64,000 bases of DNA from Roseococcus pinisoli (lineage in GTDB: Bacteria > Pseudomonadota > Alphaproteobacteria > Acetobacterales > Acetobacteraceae). The notes under the pieces were generated by a model. The model was not told where the DNA came from. It searched no databases and was given only the letters and a program-made list of their open reading frames with translations. This document shows, in pieces, positions 53,724-62,677 of this stretch (position 1 is the first letter of the stretch; every line of letters starts with the position of its first letter). Position numbers and translations under genes: made by a program. The stretch covers positions 992,001 to 1,056,000 of the forward strand of contig NZ_JAHCDA010000002.1 of the NCBI RefSeq assembly GCF_018413645.1, read 5' to 3'.

Positions 53724-54599
53724 TTGCAGCTCATCTTCATCCTCGAGCAGGTGCTGAACGGCCTGCTGGTCGGCTCCCTCTACCTGCTGATCGCGCTGGG
53801 CCTTTCGCTCATCTTCTCGCTCGGCGGGATCGTGAACCTGGCGCATGGCGCCTTCTACGCGATCGGCGCCTATCTCACCGTGGCGCTGGCAGACCATATC
53901 GGCTTCGGCGGGGCCTTCCTGGCCGCGCCGGCGCTGGTCGCGCTGCTCGGCCTCGTCATCGAGCGCTTCCTGCTGCGCCGCTTCTACCGGGCCGATCCGA
54001 TCCTGAGCCTGCTGCTCACCTTCGGCCTCGCCATGGTGGCGGAGCAGACGCTGCGCATGGTCTTCGGCGCCGCGCCGGTGCCCTTCTCCATTCCCCAGGA
54101 GCTGCGCGGACAGGTCCTGATCGGGGACTTCATCTATTCGCGCTACCGGCTGCTGATCCTCGCGGTTTCCGCCGCCGCGGTGCTGGGCCTCTGGCTGCTG
54201 CTGTCCCGCACCGCCTTCGGCCGCGTGGTCCGCGCGGGCGTGCAGAACCCGGACATGGTTGCGGCGCTGGGCATCTCGCTGAAGCCCTATATGAGCGCGG
54301 TCGTGGCGATCGCGGTCGGCCTCGCGGCCCTGGCCGGCGTGATGACCGCGCCGATCAGCGGCGTGCACCCCGCCATGGGGGCCGAGATCCTGACCTTCGC
54401 CTTCGTGGTCGTGGTCATCGGCGGCCTCGGCTCCTTCTGGGGCGTCATCGCGGCCGCCTTCATCGTGGGCGTGGTCCGCGGCCTCGCCGCCTATTTCTAC
54501 CCGCCGGCCACCGAGGCCTCGGTGTACCTCCTCATGGTGCTCGTTCTGCTGCTGCGCCCGCGCGGGCTCTTCGGCGAGCGCATCCAGAAATTCGAGTGA
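53724..54599 (+). CDS. livH: Branched-chain amino acid-type ABC permease LivH
   Basis: 291 aa inner-membrane permease. The start is a TTG, with AGGA 9 bases upstream. LIALGLSLIFSLGGIVNLAHGAFYAIGAY is the classic LivH opening (given here in full spans 20-45), and later VVVIGGLGSFWGVIAAAFIVG is the conserved cytoplasmic loop that contacts the ATPase. About eight membrane segments. It pairs with the LivM domain of the next gene. Confidence 0.9.
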   Translation: MQLIFILEQVLNGLLVGSLYLLIALGLSLIFSLGGIVNLAHGAFYAIGAYLTVALADHIGFGGAFLAAPALVALLGLVIERFLLRRFYRADPILSLLLTFGLAMVAEQTLRMVFGAAPVPFSIPQELRGQVLIGDFIYSRYRLLILAVSAAAVLGLWLLLSRTAFGRVVRAGVQNPDMVAALGISLKPYMSAVVAIAVGLAALAGVMTAPISGVHPAMGAEILTFAFVVVVIGGLGSFWGVIAAAFIVGVVRGLAAYFYPPATEASVYLLMVLVLLLRPRGLFGERIQKFE

Positions 54600-54605
54600 C
54601 CCCCG

Positions 54606-57113
54606 ATGCGTGACGCTCGTTCCCTCCTCGTCGCGGCCGCCGCGCTGCTGATCCTGCCCTTCGCGCTGGATCTGCTGGGCCTGCCGCTGAAGACCGCGAC
54701 CGATGTCGTGATCTTCGCCATCGCCGCCATGGGCCTGAACATCCTGGTCGGCAGCACGGGCCTGGTCTCCTTCGGCCATGGCGTGTGGTTCGGGATCGGC
54801 GCCTTCGCGGCCGCCATCCTGCAGCGGCACTATTTCCCGGGCGCCATGCTGGCCCCCGGCCTCGCCGCGCTGGTCATCGTGGGCCTGGGCTCCGCGGTGG
54901 CGGGGCTCGTCATCCTGCGGCGGCGGGGCGTCTACTTCTCCCTGCTGACCCTGGCGCTGACCGCCATGAGCTTCGCCATCGCCTTCCGCTGGACCGAGCT
55001 GACCGGCGGCGAGAACGGCTTCGGCGGCATCGAGCGCACCCCCTTCTTCGAAGACACGCGGCATTACTACGCGCTGGTGGCCGTCATCGCGCTGGTGGCC
55101 TGCATCGCCCTGTGGCGTTTCCTGCGCTCGCCCATCGGCACCGTGCTGGTGGCGATCCGCGAGAACGAGCAGCGGGCGGGCTTCATCGGCTACCACACCA
55201 ACCGCTACAAGCTGGTGGCCTTCGTCGTATCGGCAACGCTGACCTCGCTGGCGGGCGTGCTCAGCACCTTCAACCACCGCTTCGCCAGCGCCGACCCGCT
55301 GAACATCGCCTTCTCCGGCGAGCTGCTGGCCATGGTGGTGATTGGCGGCATGCGGTCCTTCCTGGGGCCGGCGCTGGGGGCGCTGTTCTACATTCTCTTC
55401 CGAGAATTCCTGTCGATCTACACAGCCAACTGGCTGCTGGTCTTCGGCCTGCTCTTCGTGGGCTTCATCGTCTTCAGCCCGAACGGGCTGGTGGGCGTGG
55501 CGGAGCGGCTGCTGGCGCCGTTCCGGCCCAAGGCGCCCGACCTCGACGCCGCCATGTCCGCCCGCCGCGTGGAGGCACCGACGCCGGTGCCGCGCGAATT
55601 CATCCGCCCCGGCGTGACGCAGGGCGCGGCGCTGGCGGCCGAAGGCATCCAGAAGTCCTTCGGCGGGGTGCGCGCCGTGCGCGACGTCTCCTTCGCCGTG
55701 GCGGATCGGAGCCTGCATGCGCTGATCGGCCCTAACGGCGCCGGCAAGACCACGGCCTTCAACCTTCTCTCCGGCATGTTCGCGCCCGACCAGGGGCGCG
55801 TGGTGCTGGACGGGCGGCAGATCGGCGGCCTGGAACCCTACGCCATCACGCGGGCGGGCATGGGGCGGTCCTTCCAGATCACCAACCTCTTCCCCGGCCT
55901 GACGATCGAGGAAAACATCCGCCTTGCCGTGCAGGCGCGGCATACCGAGCGCTTCTCGCCCTGGCGCGACGCCCGCGCCATCCGGGAGATCAACGCCGAG
56001 ACGGAGACCCTGATCCGCTGGATGGGCCTGGCCGGCATCGAGCATGCCGAGGCGGGCGCCCTTTCCTATGGCGGGCAGCGTCTGGTGGATATGGGCCTGG
56101 CGCTGGCCACCCAGCCGCGCGTGCTGCTGCTGGACGAGCCGCTGGCGGGCCTGGCCGCGGCCGAGCGGCTGCGCGTGGGCGACCTGATCAAGCGCCTCTC
56201 CGCCGACATCCCCGTGCTGCTGGTGGAGCACGATATCGACCGCGTCTTCCAGATCGCCGACCACGTCACCGTCATGAATGAGGGCGAGGTGCTGGTCGAC
56301 GGCGGCGTCGAGGATGCGCGGGGCGATGAGCGCGTGCAGGCCGTCTATCTCGGCAGCGGCGCGCATGCGGTGGCCGCCAAGCCCCGCGAGAGTGCCGCCG
56401 AGGAAGCCACGCTGCTCGCCCTGGAGGGCGTGAATACCTATTACGGGAAGAGCCACATCCTGCGCGACGTCTCGCTGACGCTCCGCAAGGGCGAGGTGAT
56501 GGCGCTGCTGGGCCGCAACGGCGCGGGCAAGTCCACGCTGCTCAAGACCGTCATGGGCATCGCGCCGCCCGCCTCGGGCCGCGTGACGCTGGCCGGCGAG
56601 GAACTGGCCGGGCTTTCCGCCGAGGTCGCGGCGCGGCGCGGCGTGGGCTTCGTGCCGCAGGGCCGCGGCCTCTTCGCGGGCATGACGGTGGAGCAGAATC
56701 TGAGTCTCGGCCGGCTCAAGCGCCTCACCGGCGCCGGCACGCATTGGGAGGAGGAGCGCGTGCTGACCTTCTTCCCGCGGCTCAAGACGCGCTGGAAGGT
56801 CGAGGCGGACCGGCTTTCGGGCGGCGAGCAGCAGATGGTCGCGGTCGCCCGCGCGCTGGTCGGCGACACGCGCGTGCTGCTGCTGGACGAGCCCTTCGAG
56901 GGGCTGTCGCCCGCCATCTCGGAGGAGCTCTTCGAGGCCTTCGACAAGCTCCGCCACGAGGTCTCGATCGTGCTGGTGGACCATCATCTCGACCTGGCGC
57001 TCGCGCTCTCCGACCGCACCGTCGCGCTCGAGCGCGGCAGCGTGACGTGGAGCGGCGAAAGCCGCATGCTGCGCGACGACCAGGAACTGCGGAGAAAGGT
57101 GTTGTGGCTGTAG
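54606..57113 (+). CDS. LivM-LivG-LivF fusion: ABC permease with two ATPase domains
   Basis: 835 aa. Residues 1-~315 form a LivM permease (LNILVGSTGLVSFGHG, LLAMVVIGGMRSFLGPALGA). ATPase 1 (about 346-580) is LivG-like: Walker A GPNGAGKTT near 375, signature LSYGGQ near 486, Walker B VLLLDEP. ATPase 2 (about 602-835) is LivF-like: Walker A GRNGAGKST near 636, signature LSGGEQQM near 737, Walker B VLLLDEP. No stop or frame change separates them. LivM-LivG fusions are common; all three in one chain is unusual. It supplies with LivH a complete importer. Confidence 0.93.
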   Translation: MRDARSLLVAAAALLILPFALDLLGLPLKTATDVVIFAIAAMGLNILVGSTGLVSFGHGVWFGIGAFAAAILQRHYFPGAMLAPGLAALVIVGLGSAVAGLVILRRRGVYFSLLTLALTAMSFAIAFRWTELTGGENGFGGIERTPFFEDTRHYYALVAVIALVACIALWRFLRSPIGTVLVAIRENEQRAGFIGYHTNRYKLVAFVVSATLTSLAGVLSTFNHRFASADPLNIAFSGELLAMVVIGGMRSFLGPALGALFYILFREFLSIYTANWLLVFGLLFVGFIVFSPNGLVGVAERLLAPFRPKAPDLDAAMSARRVEAPTPVPREFIRPGVTQGAALAAEGIQKSFGGVRAVRDVSFAVADRSLHALIGPNGAGKTTAFNLLSGMFAPDQGRVVLDGRQIGGLEPYAITRAGMGRSFQITNLFPGLTIEENIRLAVQARHTERFSPWRDARAIREINAETETLIRWMGLAGIEHAEAGALSYGGQRLVDMGLALATQPRVLLLDEPLAGLAAAERLRVGDLIKRLSADIPVLLVEHDIDRVFQIADHVTVMNEGEVLVDGGVEDARGDERVQAVYLGSGAHAVAAKPRESAAEEATLLALEGVNTYYGKSHILRDVSLTLRKGEVMALLGRNGAGKSTLLKTVMGIAPPASGRVTLAGEELAGLSAEVAARRGVGFVPQGRGLFAGMTVEQNLSLGRLKRLTGAGTHWEEERVLTFFPRLKTRWKVEADRLSGGEQQMVAVARALVGDTRVLLLDEPFEGLSPAISEELFEAFDKLRHEVSIVLVDHHLDLALALSDRTVALERGSVTWSGESRMLRDDQELRRKVLWL

Positions 57114-57169
57114 CGGCCCCGCATCCCTTCCCCGCCGGAAAGCGTGCCCACAAGCAAAAGGACTGAGCC

Positions 57170-58099
57170 ATGGCCAAGCCACGCCGCGTCATCATCACCT
57201 GCGCCGTCACCGGCGCGATCCACACGCCCAGCATGTCGCCGCACCTGCCCATCACGGCGGCCGAGATCGCCGAGGCCGCGCTGGGCGCCGCAGAGGCCGG
57301 GGCGGCCATCGTGCACCTGCACGCGCGCAACCCGGAGGACGGCAAGCCCGACCAGTCGCCGGAGGCCTTCGCGCCCTTCCTCGGCATCATCAAGCAGTCG
57401 TCCAACTGCGTGGTGAACATCACCACCGGCGGCGCGCCGACCATGACCATCGAGGAGCGCGTGCGCCCCGCCGCGACCTACAAGCCCGAGGTGGCGTCCC
57501 TGAACCTCGGCTCGATGAATTTCGGCCTCTTCGGCATGCTGAACCGCTTCAAGGAATTCAAGCATCCCTGGGAGAAGGAGTACCTTGAGAACAAGGACAT
57601 CATCTTCCGGAATTCCTTCAAGGACATCGAGTACATCCTGACGACCTGCGCCGGGAACAACACGCGCTTCGAGTTCGAGTGCTACGACACCTCGCACCTC
57701 TACAACCTGAAGTACTTCTTCGATCAAAGGCTGGTGAAGGCGCCGCTCTTCATCCAGACGGTGTTCGGCCTGCAGGGCGGCATCGGCGCGCATCCGGACG
57801 ATGTGATGCACATGAAGCGCACGGCCGACCGGCTCTTCGGCGACAACTACCAGTGGTCGGTACTGGGCGCCGGCTCCAACCAGCTGAAGATCGCGGCGAT
57901 CGCGGCGGCCCAGGGCGGCAACGTCCGCGTGGGGCTGGAGGACAGCCTCTGGGCCGGGCCGGGTCGCCTCGCCTCCAGCAATGCCGAGCAGGTGCGCCTG
58001 GCGCGCCAGATCATCGAGGGCCTGGGTCTCGAGATCGCGAGCCCGGACGAGGCACGCGAGATCCTCTCGCTCAAGGGCGGTGATCAGGTCGCCTTCTGA
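57170..58099 (+). CDS. Beta-keto acid cleavage enzyme (BKACE, formerly DUF849)
   Basis: 309 aa zinc enzyme of the family that condenses a beta-keto acid with acetyl-CoA and splits it to acetoacetate plus a new acyl-CoA, as in carnitine and lysine breakdown. Zinc ligands HLHAR (about residue 46) and a C-terminal VGLEDSLW are present, with SLNLGSMNFG in between. The start has AAGGA before it. It follows the Liv genes by 56 bases and overlaps the next gene (TGATG), so import and cleavage are likely co-regulated. Confidence 0.9.
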   Translation: MAKPRRVIITCAVTGAIHTPSMSPHLPITAAEIAEAALGAAEAGAAIVHLHARNPEDGKPDQSPEAFAPFLGIIKQSSNCVVNITTGGAPTMTIEERVRPAATYKPEVASLNLGSMNFGLFGMLNRFKEFKHPWEKEYLENKDIIFRNSFKDIEYILTTCAGNNTRFEFECYDTSHLYNLKYFFDQRLVKAPLFIQTVFGLQGGIGAHPDDVMHMKRTADRLFGDNYQWSVLGAGSNQLKIAAIAAAQGGNVRVGLEDSLWAGPGRLASSNAEQVRLARQIIEGLGLEIASPDEAREILSLKGGDQVAF

Positions 58100-58965
58100 T
58101 GAGTTCCAAGGCCGATCTGCTCCGCGCGAAGCTGGACCCCGACAGGCCGGCCCTCGCCATGGCGGCGCATAACCCTCTCGCCGCCAAGCTGGCGGCGGAG
58201 GCCGGCTTCGACGCCATCTGGGGCAGCGGCTTCGAGCTCTCGGCCAGCTATGCCGTGCCCGATGCCAGCATCCTGCCCATGGGCACGCATCTCGAGATGA
58301 TGCGTGCCATCGGCGAGGTGCAGGAGGCGCCGGTCGTCGCCGATATCGACACCGGCTTCGGCAATGCCGTGAACGTCGCCTATGCCGTGCCGCGCTACAT
58401 CGCGGCCGGCGTGGCGGCGGTGGTGATGGAGGACAAGACCTTCCCGAAGGACAGCAGCCTGCGCCCCGGGGGGCGACAGGAGCTGCTGCCCGTCGAGGAG
58501 TTCCAGGGCAAAATCGAGGCGGCGCGCGCGGCCGGGGACGTGCTGGTGGTCGCCCGCACCGAGGCGCTGATCGCGGGACTCGGCGAGGCGGAGGCGCTGC
58601 GACGCGGCGATGCCTATGCCGAGGCGGGCGCGGATGCCGTGCTGATCCACAGCAAGCAGAAGACGCCGGACGAGATCCTGTCCTTCTGCCGCGCCTGGCC
58701 CGGGAAAGTGCCGCTGGTGCTGGTGCCGACCAGCTATCCGCAGCTCTCCTTCGCCGAGGTCGCGGCGCTGGGCAAGGTGGGCCTCATCATCTGCGGCAAC
58801 CACGCGATCCGCGCCGCGGTCGGCGCCATGCGCGATACCTTCCGGCGGATCCTCGCGGAAGGCGGCATCGCGGGCGTCGAAGCGGGCATCGCCTCGGTGG
58901 GCGATGTCTTCGCGCTGCAGGGCGATGCGGCCATGCGCGCCATCGAGAAGGCCTATCTGCGATGA
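58099..58965 (+). CDS. PEP mutase/isocitrate lyase-superfamily enzyme, phosphonopyruvate-hydrolase-like
   Basis: 288 aa. Metal-site segment VADIDTGFGNAVNVA and the loop EDKTFPKDSSL are as in the PEP mutase/phosphonopyruvate hydrolase branch; RQELLPVEEFQGKIEAAR and VARTEALIAG follow. The branch also includes oxaloacetate hydrolases and lyases of 2-methylisocitrate type, so the reaction (C-C or C-P bond) is undecided. The ATG overlaps the BKACE stop and the next ATG overlaps its stop, so it is tightly coupled. Confidence 0.78.
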   Translation: MSSKADLLRAKLDPDRPALAMAAHNPLAAKLAAEAGFDAIWGSGFELSASYAVPDASILPMGTHLEMMRAIGEVQEAPVVADIDTGFGNAVNVAYAVPRYIAAGVAAVVMEDKTFPKDSSLRPGGRQELLPVEEFQGKIEAARAAGDVLVVARTEALIAGLGEAEALRRGDAYAEAGADAVLIHSKQKTPDEILSFCRAWPGKVPLVLVPTSYPQLSFAEVAALGKVGLIICGNHAIRAAVGAMRDTFRRILAEGGIAGVEAGIASVGDVFALQGDAAMRAIEKAYLR

Positions 58966-59351
58966 TGCAGTTCAACCATGTCGCCCAGCGCGTCGTCGGC
59001 CGGCACTTCGAGAGCATCGTCGCGCTTTTCGTGGAGCGGCTCGGATTCGTGGAGCTGCGACGGACGGAACGCGCGATCTGGCTGCGCCAGCTCGGCGCCA
59101 ACATCGATCTTCAGCTTAGCCGGAGTGAGGCGACGCATCGCGAGGAGGACCGCCTCCGTTCGCAGATCTCCTTCCTCAGCGAGACGCCCGAGGCAGACCT
59201 CCGCGACCTCGCGCAATGGCTTTCGGAGCGCGGCATTCCCGCCACCGTCGGCGCCTATTCCGACCGCGAATTCTACCTGGATGCCCCCGATGCGCTGGTC
59301 GATGTCGTGATCGAGGCGATGCGTCCCGAGCTCGCGGATTACGGCATGTAA
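58962..59351 (+). CDS. VOC (glyoxalase/dioxygenase fold)-like protein
   Basis: 129 aa. FNHVAQRVV, FESIVALFVERLGFVEL and ANIDLQLSRSE, then LSERGIPATVGAYSDREFYLDAPD, follow the beta-alpha-beta-beta-beta repeat order of the vicinal oxygen chelate fold. It overlaps the previous gene by 4 bases and is the last gene of the Liv/BKACE unit. Metal ligands are not clear, so the activity is uncertain. Confidence 0.6.
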   Translation: MMQFNHVAQRVVGRHFESIVALFVERLGFVELRRTERAIWLRQLGANIDLQLSRSEATHREEDRLRSQISFLSETPEADLRDLAQWLSERGIPATVGAYSDREFYLDAPDALVDVVIEAMRPELADYGM

Positions 59352-59363
59352 GTCCGGCGCGGC

Positions 59364-59419
59364 CACGCCTTCGCGACGACGTTCCCACGCCGGATTGTCG
59401 TCGTCGCCATGAAGGCGTG
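59364..59419 (+). terminator. Large two-part hairpin at the end of the Liv/BKACE unit
   Basis: Arms CACGCCTTC plus GCGACGACG pair with CGTCGTCGC and GAAGGCGTG, separated only by a 3-nt bulge (CAT); 18 bp in all with a 17-nt loop. It begins 12 bases past the VOC stop. It could end the operon or shield its 3' end. The rest of the gap 59420-59528 shows only a GGCCGGCC palindrome. Confidence 0.6.
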
Positions 59420-59528
59420 AGGCGCTTGCCTATCGAAGAAAGCGGATATCTACTGCCTCCAGGACACGAGCTGACATCGATCGGCCGGCCGGAGGAAATG
59501 TCACGATGCCACCAGGCGAACCGCGCCC

Positions 59529-60518
59529 ATGGTGATCTATCTGCTGCGCAGACTCGGACTCGCGCTGATCACCTGCGTCTTCATCTCGATCTTCACCTTC
59601 GTCATCATCCGGCTTCCGCCCGGTGACTTCGTGGATGCCTATATCGCGAACCTGGCCGCGAGCGGCAGCTCCGTCTCCGCGGAGCAAGCCGAAGCGATGC
59701 GGCGCGAATACGGCCTCGATCGTCCGGTCGTCGTTCAGTACGGCATCTGGATGGGCCGCGTGCTCAAGGGTGATTTCGGCGTCTCGATGGTCTGGCGCCG
59801 CCCCGTCACGGAAGTCATCGGCGACCGGCTCTGGCTCACCATGGCGGTCTCGGTCTCGGCGCTGTTCCTCACCTGGATGATCGCGCTGCCGATCGGCATC
59901 TACTCCGCGATGCGACAATATTCGATAGGCGACTACATCTTCACGACATTGGGCTTCATCGGCCTCGCCATACCGAACTTCCTGCTCGCGCTGATCCTGA
60001 TGTATCTGGGCTTCCGCTATCTGGGCCTCAATGTCGGCGGCCTCTTCTCGGCGGAATATGCGCAGGCGCCCTGGAGCCTGGCGCGCGTCTGGGATCTCAC
60101 GAAACACCTCCCCCTCCCCGCCGCCGTCCTGGCGATGGCCGGCACCGCGCAGCTCATCCGCATCATGCGCGCCAACCTGCTCGACGAGCTGCGCAAGCCC
60201 TACGTCGTCACCGCCCGCGCCAAGGGCCTGACGGAAATGCGGGCGGTGCTGAAATACCCGGTGCGCGCGGCGCTCAATCCCTTCGCGAGCTCGCTGGCCT
60301 ATCTGTTCCCCTACCTTGTCTCGGGCAGCATCATCGTCTCGCTGGTGCTGGGCCTGCCGACGGTGGGGCCGCTGCTGCTGCAGGCGCTCGTCGCGCAGGA
60401 CATGTTCCTGGCCGGCGCCATCGTCCTGCTGCTCGGCGTCATGACCGTCATCGGCACGCTGATCTCGGACATGCTGCTCATGTGGATCGACCCACGCATC
60501 CGGCTGGAGGGGCGCTGA
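59529..60518 (+). CDS. Peptide/oligopeptide ABC transporter permease (DppB type)
   Basis: 329 aa inner-membrane permease. MVIYLLRRLGLALITCVFIS is the usual first helix, followed by the periplasmic loop with YGLDRPVVVQYGIW; ARAKGLTEM-x-x-V is the EAA motif contacting the ATPases. Six segments. The next three genes follow in the DppC, D, F order and overlap or abut. Ribosome site is weak at the ATG. Confidence 0.92.
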   Translation: MVIYLLRRLGLALITCVFISIFTFVIIRLPPGDFVDAYIANLAASGSSVSAEQAEAMRREYGLDRPVVVQYGIWMGRVLKGDFGVSMVWRRPVTEVIGDRLWLTMAVSVSALFLTWMIALPIGIYSAMRQYSIGDYIFTTLGFIGLAIPNFLLALILMYLGFRYLGLNVGGLFSAEYAQAPWSLARVWDLTKHLPLPAAVLAMAGTAQLIRIMRANLLDELRKPYVVTARAKGLTEMRAVLKYPVRAALNPFASSLAYLFPYLVSGSIIVSLVLGLPTVGPLLLQALVAQDMFLAGAIVLLLGVMTVIGTLISDMLLMWIDPRIRLEGR

Positions 60519-60519
60519 G

Positions 60520-61671
60520 ATGAGCATCGCGATCGATACCGCCACTCCCCCGTCCGCCCCTCTGGACGAGAAGGCCGCCGCGGCCGAGGCGCGCTACGCC
60601 CAGGCCACGCAGCTGCAGCTCACCTGGTGGCGCTTCCGCAAGCATAAGCTGGCGCTCGTCAGCCTCGTCGTCATCGTCCTCTTCTACGCCGTCGCGATCT
60701 TCGCCGACTTCCTCGCGACCACCGATCCCCATGCGACGGATGCGCGGCGCAGTTTCATCCCGCCGCAGGGCATCCACTTCTTCGACGAAAACGGCTTCAA
60801 CCCGCATGTCTACGGGCTGCGCGGCGTGCGCAACCCGCGCACCTTCCAGCTCGCCTATTCGCCCGACCCTTCGCGCAAGCTGCCGGTGCGGATGTTCGTC
60901 CGCGGCTATACCTACAACCTGCTCGGCATCTTCGAGACCAACATCCACCTCTTCGGCGTCGAAGGCGCGCGGGCGGGTGAGAGCATGTTCCTCCTCGGCA
61001 CGGACCAGCTGGGGCGGGATCTCTATTCACGCATCCTGGTCGCGACGCGCATCTCGCTCTTCATCGGGCTTGCCGGCGTGGTCCTGAGTCTCTTCCTCGG
61101 CGTTCTGCTGGGCGGCGTCTCGGGACTCTACGGCGGGTGGGTGGACCTCGTGATCCAGCGCATCATCGAGGTGCTGCGATCAGTGCCCACCATCCCGCTC
61201 TGGATGGGCCTCGCCGCCGCGCTGCCGCGGACCTGGAACGTCATCCAGGTCTATTTCGCCATCACCATCATCATCTCGCTGATCGGCTGGACCGACCTCG
61301 CCCGCGTCGTGCGCGGCCGGTTCCTGGCGCTGCGCGAGGAGGATTTCGTGGTGGCGGCGGAGCTTTCGGGCGCCAGCCAGGGGCGGATCATCTTCCGCCA
61401 CATGCTGCCTTCCTTCACCAGCCACATCATCGCGGCGACCAGCCTGGCCCTGCCCGCGATGATCATCAGCGAGACCTCGCTGAGCTTCCTGGGCCTCGGC
61501 CTCCGGCCGCCGGCGGTGAGCTGGGGCATCCTCCTGCAGGATGCCCAGAACATCCAGGTGCTGTCCGGCGCGCCGTGGCTGCTGGTGCCGGCCATCCCGG
61601 TGACGATGGTGATCCTCGCCTTCAACTTCCTCGGCGATGGCCTGCGCGATGCGGCGGACCCCTATGGCTGA
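60520..61671 (+). CDS. Peptide/oligopeptide ABC transporter permease (DppC type)
   Basis: 383 aa permease. A ~55-residue cytoplasmic N-terminus leads into the first helix (LALVSLVVIVLFYAVAIFADF); a large periplasmic insert of about 90 residues follows with FVRGYTYNLLG; then LLGTDQLGRDLYSRI and the EAA loop VVAAELSGASQGRIIFRHMLP. The long insert makes it larger than ordinary DppC (about 300 aa), a form linked to long-peptide or Opp-type systems. It starts directly after its partner with GGAGG before the ATG. Confidence 0.92.
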   Translation: MSIAIDTATPPSAPLDEKAAAAEARYAQATQLQLTWWRFRKHKLALVSLVVIVLFYAVAIFADFLATTDPHATDARRSFIPPQGIHFFDENGFNPHVYGLRGVRNPRTFQLAYSPDPSRKLPVRMFVRGYTYNLLGIFETNIHLFGVEGARAGESMFLLGTDQLGRDLYSRILVATRISLFIGLAGVVLSLFLGVLLGGVSGLYGGWVDLVIQRIIEVLRSVPTIPLWMGLAAALPRTWNVIQVYFAITIIISLIGWTDLARVVRGRFLALREEDFVVAAELSGASQGRIIFRHMLPSFTSHIIAATSLALPAMIISETSLSFLGLGLRPPAVSWGILLQDAQNIQVLSGAPWLLVPAIPVTMVILAFNFLGDGLRDAADPYG

Positions 61672-62677
61672 CAGAACCTCCCTCGCCGTCCGCGACCTCG
61701 CGGTCGAATTCCGCTCCGAGCAGGGGGTCGTGCGCGCGCTGGACGGCGTTAGCTTCGACCTGCATGCCGGCCGCACCCTCGGCGTCGTCGGCGAAAGCGG
61801 CTGCGGAAAATCCGTCACCGCGCGGTCGATCCTGCGCATCGTGGACCGTCCGGGCCGCATCACCGCGGGCCGCATGATCCTCGACCCCGGTACGCCGCGG
61901 GAAGTGGATCTCGCGCAGCTCGATCCGGAATCGAAGGAGATGCGCGGCGTCCGCGGCGGGCGCGTCGGCCTGATCTTCCAGGAGCCGATGACGGCGCTCA
62001 GCGTCCACTACACGGTCGGCAACCAGATCATGGAGGCCGTCCTCCAGCATGCCGACATCTCCAAGGCCGAGGCGCAGAACCGCGCCATCGAGCTGCTGCG
62101 GGAAGTCGGCATCCCGCGGCCCGAGACCCGCATCTCGGCCTATCCCTTCGAGCTCTCGGGCGGGCTGCGGCAGCGCGTGGGCATCGCCATGGCGCTGGCC
62201 GGCGATCCGGAGATCGTCATCGCCGACGAGCCCACCACGGCGCTCGACGTCACCACCCAGGCGCAGATCCTCTCCCTCCTGCGGCGCCTGCAGGAGGAGA
62301 AGAACATCGCGCTCATGCTCATCACCCATGACATGGGCGTGATCGCCGAAATGGCCGACGAGGTGGCGGTCATGTATCTCGGCCGGGTCGTGGAATTCGC
62401 GCCGGTGGAGGAGGTCTTCTCCGAGCCGCGCCACCCCTATACGCGCGCCCTGCTGCGTGCGGTGCCGAGCATCCTGGCCACGCCGCGCCAGCGCCTCTCG
62501 ACCATCGGCGGCGCCGTTCCGCATCCGGGCGCCCGGCCCTCCGGCTGCCCCTTCCACCCCCGCTGCTCGGAGCAGCTCGGCGCGCTGTGCACCGAGCAGT
62601 CGCCCCGGCCCGTGCCGCCCGGACGATCCGGCGCGGCCTGCTTCAAGGTCGATCAGAGCGAGGCTGTCACCGCATGA
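61664..62677 (+). CDS. Peptide ABC transporter ATP-binding protein (DppD type)
   Basis: 337 aa ATPase. The ATG of MADRTSLAV overlaps the DppC stop. Walker A GESGCGKS near residue 43, signature LSGGLRQR near 163 (L in place of the usual M/Q), Walker [13 protein letters not shown], and the C-terminal oligopeptide-transporter cysteine cluster ([11 protein letters not shown] and AACFK) that is proposed to bind an Fe-S cluster. Confidence 0.93.
   Translation: MADRTSLAVRDLAVEFRSEQGVVRALDGVSFDLHAGRTLGVVGESGCGKSVTARSILRIVDRPGRITAGRMILDPGTPREVDLAQLDPESKEMRGVRGGRVGLIFQEPMTALSVHYTVGNQIMEAVLQHADISKAEAQNRAIELLREVGIPRPETRISAYPFELSGGLRQRVGIAMALAGDPEIVIADEPTTALDVTTQAQILSLLRRLQEEKNIALMLITHDMGVIAEMADEVAVMYLGRVVEFAPVEEVFSEPRHPYTRALLRAVPSILATPRQRLSTIGGAVPHPGARPSGCPFHPRCSEQLGALCTEQSPRPVPPGRSGAACFKVDQSEAVTA

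Noticed and set aside
53526-57182. A 1218-codon open frame antisense to the Liv genes
   Set aside because: High G+C makes long antisense frames by chance. The sense strand encodes complete, motif-rich transporter proteins, while this frame has a His/Arg/Gln-rich composition with no motif.
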